Assembly (NCBI GenBank): GCA_014526335.1 | Contig: JACTAT010000149.1 | Coordinates: 398,515-462,514 of the forward strand | Direction of reading: 5' to 3' | Length of the DNA stretch: 64,000 nt | Origin: Chrysaora quinquecirrha | Lineage: Eukaryota; Cnidaria; Scyphozoa; Semaeostomeae; Pelagiidae | Shown: piece after piece, positions 1 through 11,600 of the stretch | How the letters are laid out: each line of letters opens with the position of its first letter | How positions within the stretch are numbered: position 1 is the stretch's first letter | Notes under the pieces: model-generated | The model's input: the letters and a program-made list of their open reading frames with translations, nothing else | Told to the model about the DNA's origin: nothing | Database searches by the model: none | Translations under genes and position numbers: made by a program

Positions 1-3000
1 TATAATGCCCTTGAGTAACGTTCCTTGCTCTACAGTAAGCATTGCAAGCACTTCCATACCAATCATTCATACAAATCTTACTGCCATCTGTGGTATTACA
101 TGTATAATGCCCTTGAGTATCGTTCCTTGCTTTACAGTAAGCATTGCAAGCACTTCCATACCAATCATTCATACAAATCTTACTGCCATCTGTGGTATTA
201 CATGTATAATGCCCTTGACTATCGTTCCTTGATTTACAGTAAGCATTGCAAGTACTTCCATACCAATCATTCATACAAATCTTACTGCCATCTGTGGTAT
301 TACATGTATAATGCCCTTGAATATCGTTCCTTGCTTTACAGTAAGCATTGCAAGCAATACCATACCAATCATTCATACAAATCTTGCTTCCCTCTGTGGT
401 ATTACATGTATAATGCCCTAAAATATCGTTCCTTGCTTTACAGTAAGCATTGCAAGCACTTCCATACCAATCATTCATACAAATCTTACTGCCATCTGTG
501 GTATTACATGTATAATGCCCTTGAGTATCGTTCCTTGCTTTACAGTAAGCATTGCAAGCACTTCCATACCAATCATTCATACAAATCTTACTGCCATCTG
601 TGGTATTACATGTATAATGCCCTTGACTATCGTTCCTTGCTTTACAGTAAGCATTGCAAGCAGTTCCATACCAATCATTTATACAAATCTTACTGCCATC
701 TTTGGTATTACATGTATAATGCCCTTGAATATCATTCCTTGCTTTACAGTAAGCATTGCAAGCACTTCCATACCAATCATTCATACAATTCTTACTGCCA
801 TCTGTGGTATTACATGTATAATGCCCTTGAGTAACGTTCCTTGCTCTACAGTAAGCATTGCAAGCACTTCCATACCAATCATTCATACAAATCTTACTGC
901 CATCTGTGGTATTACATGTATAATGCCCTTGAGTATCGTTCCTTGCTTTACAGTAAGCATTGCAAGCACTTCCATACCAATCATTCATACAAATCTTACT
1001 GCCATCTGTGGTATTACATGTATAATGCCCTTGACTATCGTTCCTTGATTTACAGTAAGCATTGCAAGTACTTCCATACCAATCATTCATACAAATCTTA
1101 CTGCCATCTGTGGTATTACATGTATAATGCCCTTGAATATCGTTCCTTGCTTTACAGTAAACATTGCAAGCAATACCATACCAATCATTCATACAAATCT
1201 TACTTCCCTCTGTGGTATTACATGTATAATGCCCTTGACTATCGTTCCTTGATTTACAGTAAGCATTGCAAGTACTTCCATACCAATCATTCATACAAAT
1301 CTTACTGCCATCTGTGGTATTACATGTATAATGCCCTTGAACATCGTTCCTTGCTTTACAGTAAGCATTGCAAGCAATACCATACCAATCATTCATACAA
1401 ATCTTACTTCCCTCTGTGGTATTACATGTATAATGCCCTTGAATATCGTTCCTTGCTTTACAGTAAGCATTGCAAGCACTTCCATACCAATCATTCATAC
1501 AAATCTTACTGCCATCTGTGGTATTACATGTATAATGCCCTTGAGTATCGTTCCTTGCTTTACAGTAAGCATTGCAAGCACTTCCATACCAATCATTCAT
1601 ACAAATCTTACTGCCATCTGTGGTATTACATGTATAATGCCCTTGACTATCGTTCCTTGCTTTACAGTAAGCATTGCAAGCAGTTCCATACCAATCATTT
1701 ATACAAATCTTACTGCCATCTTTGGTATTACATGTATAATGCCCTTGAATATCATTCCTTGCTTTACAGTAAGCATTGCAAGCACTTCCATACCAATCAT
1801 TCATACAATTCTTACTGCCATCTGTGGTATTACATGTATAATGCCCTTGAGTATCGTTCCTTGCTTTGCAGTAAGCATTGCAGGCACTTCCATACCAATC
1901 ATTCATACAAATCTTACTGCCATCTGTTGTATTACATGTATAATGCCCTTGAGTATCGTTCCTTTCTTTGCAGTAAGCATTGCAAGCACTTCCATACCAA
2001 TCATTCATACAAATCTTACTGCCATCTTTGGTATTACATGTATAATGCCCTTGAGTATCGTTCCTTGCTTTACAGTAAGCATTGCAAGCACTTCCATACC
2101 AATCATTCATACAAATCCTACTGCCATCTGTGGTATTACATGTATAATGCCCTTTCGTATCGTTCCTTGCTTTACAGTAAGCATTGCAAGCACCTCCATA
2201 CCAATCATTCATACAAATCTTACTGCCATCTGTGGTATTACATGTATAATGCCCTTGAGTATCGTTCCTTGCTTTACAGTAAGCATTGCAAGCACTTCCA
2301 TACCAATCATTCATACAAATCTTACTGCCATCTGAGGTATTACATGTATAATGCCCTTGAATATCGTTCCTTGCTTTACAGTAAGCATTGCAAGCACTTC
2401 CATACCAATCATTCATACAAATCTTACTGCCATCTGAGGTATTACATGTATAATGCCCTTGAGTATCGTTCTTTGCTTTACAGTAAGCATTGCAAGCACT
2501 TCCATACCAATCATTCATACAAATCTTACTGCCATCTGTGGTATTACATGTATAATGCCCTTGAGTATCGTTCTTTGCTTTACAGTAAGCATTGCAAGCA
2601 CTTCCATACCAATCATTCATACAAATCTTACTGCCATCTGAGGTATTACATGTATAATGCCCTTGAGTATCGTTCCTTGCTTTACAGTAAGCATTGCAAG
2701 CACTTCCATACCAATCATTCAAACAAATCTTACTGCCATCTGTGGTATTACATGTATAATGCCCTTGAGTATCGTTCCTTGCTTTACAGTAAGCATTGCA
2801 AGCAATACCATACCAATCATTCATACAAATCTTACTTCCCTCTGTGGTATTACATGTATAATGCCCTTGAATATCGTTCCTTGCTTTACAGTAAGCATTG
2901 CAAGCACTTCCATACCAATCATTCATACAAATCTTACTGCCATCTGTGGTGTTACATGTATAATGCCCTTGAGTATCGTTCCTTGCTTTACAGTAAGCAT

Positions 3001-4896
3001 TGCAAGCACTTCCATACCAATCATTCATACAAATCTTACTGCCATCTGTGGTATTACATGTATAATGCCCTTGACTATCGTTCCTTGCTTTACAGTAAGC
3101 ATTGCAAGCAGTTCCATACCAATCATTTATACAAATCTTACTGCCATCTTTGGTATTACATGTATAATGCCCTTGAATATCATTCCTTGCTTTACAGTAA
3201 GCATTGCAAGCACTTCCATACCAATCATTCATACAATTCTTACTGCCATCTGTGGTATTACATGTATAATGCCCTTGAGTATCGTTCCTTGCTTTGCAGT
3301 AAGCATTGCAGGCACTTCCATACCAATCATTCATACAAATCTTACTGCCATCTGTTGTATTACATGTATAATGCCCTTGAGTATCGTTCCTTTCTTTGCA
3401 GTAAGCATTGCAAGCACTTCCATACCAATCATTCATACAAATCTTACTGCCATCTTTGGTATTACATGTATAATGCCCTTGAGTATCGTTCCTTGCTTTA
3501 CAGTAAGCATTGCAAGCACTTCCATACCAATCATTCATACAAATCCTACTGCCATCTGTGGTATTACATGTATAATGCCCTTTCGTATCGTTCCTTGCTT
3601 TACAGTAAGCATTGCAAGCACCTCCATACCAATCATTCATACAAATCTTACTGCCATCTGTGGTATTACATGTATAATGCCCTTGAGTATCGTTCCTTGC
3701 TTTACAGTAAGCATTGCAAGCACTTCCATACCAATCATTCATACAATTCTTACTGCCATCTGAGGTATTACATGTATAATGCCCTTGAATATCGTTCCTT
3801 GCTTTACAGTAAGCATTGCAAGCACTTCCATACCAATCATTCATACAAATCTTACTGCCATCTGAGGTACTACATGTATAATGCCCTTGAGTATCGTTCT
3901 TTGCTTTACAGTAAGCATTGCAAGCACTTCCATACCAATCATTCATACAAATCTTACTGCCATCTGTGGTATTACATGTATAATGCCCTTGAGTATCGTT
4001 CTTTGCTTTACAGTAAGCATTGCAAGCACTTCCATACCAATCATTCATACAAATCTTACTGCCATCTGAGGTATTACATGTATAATGCCCTTGAATATCG
4101 TTCCTTGCTTTACAGTAAGCATTGCAAGCACTTCCATACCAATCATTCATACAAATCTTACTGCCATCTGTGGTATTACATGTATAATGCTCTTGAGTAT
4201 CGTTCCTTGCTTTACAGTAAGCATTGCAAGCACTTCCATACCAATCATTCATACAAATCTTACTGCCATTTGTGGTATTACATGTATAATGCCCTTGAGT
4301 ATCGTTCCTTGCTTTACAGTAAGCATTGCAAGCACTTCCATACCAATCATTCATACATATCTTACTGCCATCTGTGGTATTACATGTATAATGCCCTTCA
4401 GTATCGTTCCTTGCTTTACAGTAAGCATTGCAAGCACTTCCATACCAATCATTCATACAAATCTTACTGCCATCTGAGGTATTACATGTATAATGCCCTT
4501 GAGTATCGTTCCTTGCTTTACAGTAAGCATTGCAAGCACTTCCATACCAATCATTCATACAAATCTTACTGCCATCTGAGGTATTACATGTATAATGCCC
4601 TTGAATATCGTTCCTTGCTTTACAGTAAGCATTGCAAGCACTTCCATACCAATCATTCATACAAATCTTACTGCCATCTGAGGTATTACATGTATAATGC
4701 CCTTGGGTATCGTTCTTTGCTTTACAGTAAGCATTGCAAGCACTTCCATACCAATCATTCATACAAATCTTACTGCCATCTGAGGTATTACATGTATAAT
4801 GCCCTTGAGTATCGTTCTTTGCTTTACAGTAAGCATTGCAAGCACTTCCATACCAATCATTCATACAAATCTTACTGCCATCTGAGGTATTACATG
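1..4896 (-). repeat. Coding tandem array, 48 x 102 bp, DSL-type unit
   Basis: The 102-bp period repeats exactly 48 times between base 1 and 4896 with no net length change, and a diverged unit follows (4897 to about 5070). Read on the minus strand each unit has cysteine spacing C-x8-C-x3-C-x11-C-x8 with landmarks NDWYG, NAYCKARNDTQ and GHYTCNTTDG, which is the DSL consensus joined head to tail. The variants I compared (for example GIAC, GTAC, NTSDG, KAKND) never alter a cysteine or the tryptophan. Units also repeat in blocks: 8 units (816 bp) and 14 units (1428 bp). Confidence 0.95.
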
Positions 4897-7800
4897 TATA
4901 ATGCCCTTGAGTATCGTTCCTGCTTCTGCAATGCGTTTTACATGCACTCCCATACCAATCTTGCAAGCATTGCTTCGTACCTTGATTGCTGCATGTGTAA
5001 TGCCCTAATGCATTGCTATCACTTGGTCGGCAGTAAGTTTTACAATCATTTTGGTAGTAATATTGGTCACAGTTAACCTTAACAGAGAATGTAAAACTGC
5101 TTACATCACCCGATAATGTTGCTGTTTGCTCTTGACCTGCTATACCATTAAAGGCTGGGTTTATTTGGAATGTTTTTTCGTAGTTGTCGATGAGGTCATC
5201 ACCACTTCCGTCGTCATCATCCATTGCCGTTACATAGACGACCAAAGTTCTCTAAAAAAGCAGAGAAAATAATTAGCCACTGTGCAGCAATTTGAAATTC
5301 TAATTTTACATTTGAACTTCACCTAGCGTTTTGCATTTGGTTTTGTCTTGTCTTGTTTTTGTTTGTGCAAGAACAGAAAATATGTCGTGCTTTATACATT
5401 TGTCCTTCAACCTCCATATAACGAAGTGGGACGCTTGTCCGCTGTGTTGAGGTTGTTTTTGGTCGTAGTGTATGCTGTTAAGATGAGTACGTTAATGGGT
5501 TTCCACCTTTAAGTTTATTTATATCTGAAATAGTGGTCTCTGTGGCGCAGTGTTTAGCGTGCTGGACTCACAACGAAAATGTTGTGGGTTCGAGCCACGG
5601 TCTTTCGACTTGTGCTGAAGAGAGAACAACCTTGGGAAAGTTGTTAGCACAAATGTGCCTCTCTCCACCCAGGTGTATAAATGGGTACCTGGTCGGTAGT
5701 TACGAGCGCCGTGTGTGACTGCACCCTGCTATATGCTAATGCATCCAGACCAGGATCCAGACCAGGGGTAAAGTGTAAAGTCGACTGAGTAGCCCTAGGC
5801 TAGTAGTAGACTCAAAAACGGCAAAAATAGTGGTATGGATCAGCGACAAACTAGAAGAGAAAAGACAGAAGTGCTTGGTTCGGTAGGCAACGACAATAAA
5901 TATGATGACAAAGACGACAAGGAAAGAATGGCGAAAAGAAGAAGAAGAAGAAAATGTACACAAAGAAGAAAAAGAAAGACGAAGAAGAAGGCGAAGTGGA
6001 GGAAGGAGAAGATGATGAAGAAGGAGAAGTTTCAAAACTACTTTAAATGAATATACCGTATTTCATCGACTGATCTCAAACAGGAGCAATTTTTTGAAAA
6101 TTTATGAAAGAAGATACGCTCTTACAAAAATTAAGTTTTGCAGCAATTAGCAAAAGGCGTCTCTTGATTCCTCCAATCGCCAATCACGAGCTTGCACATC
6201 AAAGGAGTATCTGGGAATTACCTGATGCGAACTCAAACCAAAGTATTCGAATGAGGACGCTTATTCGAAGAAATACGGTATATCCATTGTGGCTTCATCC
6301 ACGAGGCATCGATTGTTCTTTCGAGGGGCAATGCCCACGAAACAATTACCTAAATATTGATCAAGAGAACAATAATTGAATGACAATAGTTGCTTGATGA
6401 ACTAGGTAAAGTAAAATTATTCAATTAAAGATCTTTTTCATTTATTAGGACGCTTAAACCTTACCTTCCAAGTATTGAAGTTGAATTTCAGAGGATTAGT
6501 TTTGCTTGATCCAAGATCGTTTCCGATGCTAAACGTGATCGAGCCTGTGTTGCCCCAATATTTTGTTTTAAAGTAGCCAAGTGGACAATTATTCGTCGAT
6601 GAAGGATTCGCGAAATTGGTCAGACAAATTTTGAAGTAAGGATCACATTTTTTGTTTCCTCTCCAGGCCCAACTATCACATGTATCTCCATCATTGTCTT
6701 TGTTATCTGGATCGGAGAACGATTTCAGTGTGAAAATAATTTTGCCACTTTGATTTGAGTTCTGAAATGAAGAAACCGTTTTAGTCAGTCTCTCTACAAA
6801 TTTAAAATTTAATCACCAATTACCAATTAGCCAACCTCGTTCCCAGGGCTATCCCTAGGAACGAGGTTGCCAATTAGCCTGTTCTCCACACTGTCGCATT
6901 TATTACGTCACATCGTATACCACAACGTTGCAACATTGTATTTCATGCAGGCTACTACTGATGAAAGACCATTACAAGTTAATTCTATTGATACGAAAAA
7001 GTTCATGCTAGTTAAAGATCGGTGATGTGCCTTTATTTCTATTTTGCTAATATTTTGTGGCTCTTCATGTTCGCCTACTGACACGGGGGTAACTGGTCGG
7101 GCTAAGACCGTCCTTGGCCCCCAGGCTTCTTCTCAAATTGACCTTTCATTTCATTTCATTTCATTTAGGAGGGTAGCCCTTCAGCAATATCTGTTTTCAA
7201 GGGGCCCTCCAAAACTTTAAACCCTGCTTAGCGACATGAAATAAAGACTTACTACATGAGTCGTAGTATTTGCTGCCTTCACCTTAATCAAATTCATTCT
7301 AAAAAATTGTAAATACTAGCTGTTGTTGTTAATGGTGGATGGTGGCTGCTTAAACTTTATGATCTGAGCGGGTGTGGTGTGCAAGAGGACTGGGAGCGAA
7401 TCTACGTCTTTTGTAGTGACTCTCTCTGTAGCCTACAGCCATAAAGACAGTTCCTTGACTAACATGCTCACCAGGCTCCATGTAGCATCTACTTTTCAGC
7501 TGTGGCTAAGCGTAGCAGGGCATTTCGCGCGCGACATTGTATTGGGCGTGCCTCCAAGGGTGGCGAAACATGCGAGTGAAAAGCGGGCAACATGTCCCTC
7601 CAGTCGCGGAGACAAGAAATGTTTCTGTTGTCTCCCAGAAGCATTTGCGGACATCTCGCTACAAAATTTTGTCCCGCGCTACAACGTTTCCGAGGTGACC
7701 AAAATTGGAGACATCGAGGGGGCATATCTTGCACGTTAAGACATGTCTCCTAGTTTAGCCAGGACTTGAAACTTCTTACCTCCCAAATCATTTTTAAAAG

Positions 7801-9071
7801 AAATAAGAACATGTAAGAAGGACTGTAGTAATGAGGGCTGTGGTATAACCCCGGTATAACTTGCCCTTCCCTCACCTGCTTTCTATAGCATTCTCAAATT
7901 AGAAGAAAAATTCTCGAAATTTCCTCGAAATCCTGGTGACCAATAATCCGAATTCTTGTTGCGCAATTAAAAACCGCGAATGCGCGGACGCCAGGTCATG
8001 ATACCCCGTAAGATAATATTAGCAGGCACTTTTCGTAAATTTTTGACCAAAAATCGTCAACAGTTTTTCCGATAGATAATAATTTAACCAAATGTACAAA
8101 CTGCTAACGTCACAAAATCTCTTTACACTGCGAACTTCGGGGAACTTTGCTTATATTTACTTATCTCAAATACTTTCGGAGTTAGGAAAAAAGTTGAAAC
8201 ATATTTTTCTCTTTACAAGAACTCTTTATAAGAAACTCAGTTTGTCAAGTCACCTTTTTTTTACATACTTTATTTACAGTTGGTTTTTTTGTAGCTGAAG
8301 CTAATTTACACCAACTATTTAATTAACCAAATAACAAGTATAACTAAAATCTAAAACTAAAGATAACAACCTAATTAAATCATTTATATCATACAATACA
8401 TGTTACTGGAAATTGCAACCTATGTATGATCTAAGCAACAGCGATACTGTATGTAATTGAGAAGAAGAGCAAACAAACAAAATTTAAGAATCAAATATCA
8501 AATTAGAAGCAAAATTTATAATGTTATTATACATATCCGATTCCTTGTAAAAAATTTGTGCAAAGCCTACAATTACAAAGATTTGTTTCTCCGTGATATC
8601 CTTAAATCTCAATACTGCACTTCTACACAAAATATGGATAAGAAGCTTTTCACTTCACTTCAGTTTACGATAGATTCACCATTGTTTACCCTGATTTACC
8701 TTGTTATTTCTGTAATAGTTTATTAGTACCAGTTTTTGTGGCATCCAGACAACTGCAAATGCATGGGCATTCAAATACGATGGGTTCCAATCTCTAGCAA
8801 GTTTGGAATTTAAGAAACTCTAAACAAACGTTTAACAGAATTTAAGAAACTTTCAGTACTTGGCCGTTTACGTATTCAGTTTCTTATTAAAACACTAGTA
8901 AATGTAGTTTGTAAAATAAGATAAGTTATTAAATAATATAAACAAATTTATACATAACATACAGCAAAATAATAAATAATATCTATTTAATAAGCAACTG
9001 GTACTAACCTTGACAAAATACAGGAGCATGAATAAACACACTGCCAGGGAAATAATTCTGCGAGGAACCAT
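1..9071 (-). CDS. Secreted or membrane DSL-array protein (MNNL + DSL + at least 48 tandem DSL-type repeats), 3' end outside window
   Basis: Three exons join in phase 0: 9071-9009, 6761-6465 and 5251 to beyond base 1, with GT-AG introns of 2247 and 1213 bases. Exon 1 encodes 21 residues, a basic start followed by a hydrophobic signal peptide (core ISLAVCLFMLLYF). Exon 2 encodes an MNNL-like domain, with CDPYFKICL and later CPLGYF, as in Delta/Jagged ligands. Exon 3 finishes MNNL, then from about residue 181 shows a canonical DSL domain (VNCDQYYY, CRPSDSNALGHYTC, CLQDWYG). It then enters the 34-residue array. At least 1870 residues lie in the window. Known of the family: MNNL-DSL modules of Notch ligands bind Notch at the cell surface. 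Inference: a Notch-ligand relative turned into a long extracellular rod. No EGF repeats or membrane segment are seen, but the C-terminus is not in the window. The start is the only ATG of the signal-peptide exon. Confidence 0.9.
5252..6464 (-). other. Intron 2 of the DSL-array gene
   Basis: Donor GTAAGG at 6464 and acceptor TTTTTTAG ending at 5252 on the minus strand. It contains one tRNA-derived SINE (5534-5825) and a purine-rich stretch (about 5925-6050, many GAAGAA words). I see no other gene in it. Confidence 0.75.
5534..5825 (+). mobile_element. tRNA-derived SINE, family 1
   Basis: It starts with a tRNA-like head (TCTGTGGCGCAGTGTTTAGC as A-box region, GGGTTCGAGCC as B box). The body contains GGTACCTGGTCGGTAGTTA and CCCTAGGCTAGTAGTAGACTC. 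The same body recurs at 27108-27399, which shows it is a dispersed element and not a tRNA gene. Confidence 0.75.
6833..6868. repeat. Perfect-looking hairpin, 16-bp arms
   Basis: The left arm AACCTCGTTCCCAGGG and the right arm CCCTAGGAACGAGGTT are reverse complements with one mismatch, around a 4-base loop. It lies in an intron next to the MNNL exon. It may be a remnant of an inverted-repeat transposon end. Confidence 0.7.
7498..7758. mobile_element. MITE, CGCGCGACATTGTATT family (diverged left end)
   Basis: It shares CATTTCGCGCGCGACATTGT, the phrase GTCTCCCAGAA and the right end ACATGTCTCCTAGTTTAGCC with the better preserved copy at 26703-26958. Its left terminal repeat is decayed. Confidence 0.6.
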
Positions 9072-10490
9072 CTTTACTCAATCTGTTTTTCCCTTCCTTT
9101 GTATTGCACCCTTCTTTTAGTAGTTTATCTTCACACAGTTACGAACATAAAATTCTCACTCTAAACATGTTTCCAGCAACTCTGTTTTCTGTAGGGTTTC
9201 TGTATTGAAACTGTCATCGTTAAAAGCGAAATTTGAAGTAAACTAGCTAACTCTCAACTTCCTATAAAGTCTGAATTTTTTGTTCTTTCTTCCTTGAAAG
9301 GTTATTTCAATCTTGTCAGTCTGTTTCTTCTTTCTATTTGATAGAAATCTTAGGAAACATACCACAGAACGCCATTTCTTGGAATGGTATTGGTCAAATT
9401 CAAATCAGTCCACATCGAAAGTGTAACTTGAGCCATGAATGGGCTGATTTGCCCATGTGGTCGGCTGTTCTTACCTCTTATAAGGGACAATAGGTTGTTT
9501 GAGAACATACTTAATCCCGCTAAAGAAGAGAGATGACGCAGTGATCTCCAAGTTATTCAGTAAGAAAAGATTAAGACATCGGTAATCAGTTTCGTAAATT
9601 TGTACCATGTCAATTGCAAATTTTGATTACCCCTAGGGCAACTTTGAAAAACGGGGCAAATTGTTGCTTGAAATCAAGAAACCTTTTGATTCATCATAGT
9701 CTAATCAAAGCTATCAAGCTAACAAATCGGTATCATCAACTACACTTTTTTTTAGCCCTCAAAGTTGCTTAAAATTTCAGACATTTCATAAAAGTTGCTT
9801 AAACGTTGCTTAACACTTTTGTACCTACTAACCACCCCTGACTTCGCGGGTCAAAATCGTCATCTGTTAGGCCTACAACACGACTTTTGGGAGACAGTAA
9901 GTGGAAAAACGTTAGCTAACGAACTTCAACATGCAAAACATAAGAACGAAGAACAATTTCCTAACACAAGAAAGAGAATAAGCTTGGTTGTTTGACTTCT
10001 TAGTTGCTTACAGTAATTCAATTGAGCCCTCAAGTTGCTTAATGGTAAGGTCAGTTCAGCCCTAGTTGCTTATTGAGCGGTTGCTTATTAAAAAAAAGTG
10101 TATGCTGTGTAACAGAGTTTGAATGAGATCTTGTCACAATGATTAGAGACGACAGAAAATGTATTATGTTATGGTGACTTCTTAACTTGTGGTAACAACG
10201 CGTTGATTTTGAGGCTTTACTCATCACAAGGCAACTCGAGCGAGTGTTTAAGGCTTTTCTCATCACTCGAGGGTTTAAGGCAACCAACACATTGAGGCAG
10301 ATAGATGCGGGGCTTCTTTGAAGCAGAGAGAAGAAATTTAGTTCCATGGGGAGTTAATGCTGAGTTTGAAAACTACACTGGCAGTTGCTTCCGGAGATTT
10401 TTCTGCGGTTTTCCCACGATTTATCTGCGGTATTCTCAATATCTATGCCTGCCCAGCTTATGAGTAAATTTGTAAATTTGTAAAACTACA

Positions 10491-10895
10491 GGCTTATTTT
10501 ATAATGAACCACTTTATACGGAACCTACATGAAGAAGGCCCGAAAATTTAAAGAACTTATACTACTAAAGAGAACATCTTTAAGGAACTTCTCAATGTCG
10601 AATGCTTTTATCACTGCAAATACCCAAGAATGAAAAAGCCAGTTCCATTCATTTTAAGTCGAAAATCACATAAATTGTACGTTACACATGTATCTAATGT
10701 TTCCTTGAGTATGTAGTCTCGAGCTTTGCTCACATGCAAGTGTCTCTTTTTTATTGTTAAGACCACTGTATGTGCATTTAAAATTAAGGAACTATTAAGG
10801 AACTTTTTGAACTACAATTGCCTCTAAAGAGATCCAAAAATAAGGAACTTTAAGAACTAGGGCTTGAGGTAGGTTCCTTATAAAAAGAAGCGTGT
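10491..10895. mobile_element. 0.4-kb MITE, copy 1
   Basis: Nearly the whole length is shared with 13701-14111 (for example CCCGAAAATTTAAAGAA, CTCGAGCTTTGCTC, AAAATTAAGGAACTATTAAG, GAACTTTAAGAACTAG). The ends are inverted: a TTATTTTATAATGAACC-type left end against GGTTCCTTATAAAAAGAAGC on the right. Confidence 0.7.
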
Positions 10896-11384
10896 ATTCT
10901 GCCAGGTTAATGGTCCTGTTTTGTGACTCTTTTGGGTCAGTTTAATAGTTCGTGAAATTTTGCCCTAGTTGTGGTTCTGTTTAATGAAAATATGCCGATG
11001 TTATGGGTAAATGATATCTCTTGATGCAGCATTGAATGAAGAACATATTTTTGTGAAAGGTTTTTTCACTGGTTGCAGTGTATGTTTGCAAGATGATGCA
11101 ATGGTCATGGGGCTATCCTATCAAAATCTTGCCCTTGTTATGGGACCTCTCAGGCTTCTCAGAGGCACATGTAAACCCACCCCTCTATAGGGGCTACCCC
11201 TCTCGATCCCAAGTTTCAATCACTGGTTTCAATGAAGGAGGTGACTTTTTTTACACCTTTGTCAATAGAGTCGACGAGTTTTAACCTGACAGCAAAATTC
11301 ATCTGCGAAATTTTCTTTAATCTTCTGAATTTCAAAAACTATGCAGACTTAATTTCTTGCAAGAACTTCTTAACCCCTTAATCT

Positions 11385-11600
11385 CGTTTCAGCTGTATGA
11401 ACTTTATTCATTAATTATTTCATTGAAATATCGTTAAAATCGTTGCAGAAGTTCTGAAGGAGAAATATTCAAGGAAACGGAATAATTTCTTATAAAATAG
11501 TGAGGCAGTAACGCTGCAAAGCGACGGGAAGGCGAAGCAAAAAAGACGAGTTTTTAAATACTAATATTTCGCCCCGGCATTCAGGGCTTCATCAGAGTAA
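11385..11600 (-). mobile_element. Decayed retroelement-like fragment
   Basis: Read on the minus strand, the segment contains GATGAAGCCCTGAATGCCGG followed by a stop-interrupted frame with FASPSRRFAALLPHYF. I recall this type of text as a common dispersed repeat in cnidarian gene predictions, possibly Penelope-like. This rests on memory, not on a search. Confidence 0.3.

Larger units (their letters stand above)
6762..9008 (-). other. Intron 1 of the DSL-array gene
   Basis: Donor GTTAGT at 9008 and acceptor CTTCATTTCAG ending at 6762. It holds a hairpin (6833-6868), a TTTCA pentanucleotide run (about 7143-7168), a MITE copy (about 7498-7758) and a long AT-rich stretch (about 8030-9000) in which I see no gene. 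Confidence 0.7.

Noticed and set aside
515..4477. Other plus-strand frames over the array (PLSIVPCFTVSIAST-type repeats)
   Set aside because: Same reason: shadow frames of the repeat, broken by scattered stops.
1..4896. CRISPR array or non-coding satellite
   Set aside because: There are no spacers: the 102-bp units are contiguous and variable only by point changes. The minus strand encodes a cysteine-patterned protein, so neither explanation is needed.
841..5076. A plus-strand open frame of 1411 codons (YSKHCKHFHTNHSY-type repeats) over the 102-bp array
   Set aside because: The period is a multiple of three, so an open frame in one unit stays open in all. The minus strand gives DSL cysteine spacing, a matching signal-peptide and MNNL exon and correct splice phases; the plus strand gives no known fold and no gene context.
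11078..11284. A 68-codon plus-strand frame after a TTGCAG acceptor-like site
   Set aside because: No second exon, donor or family similarity was seen.
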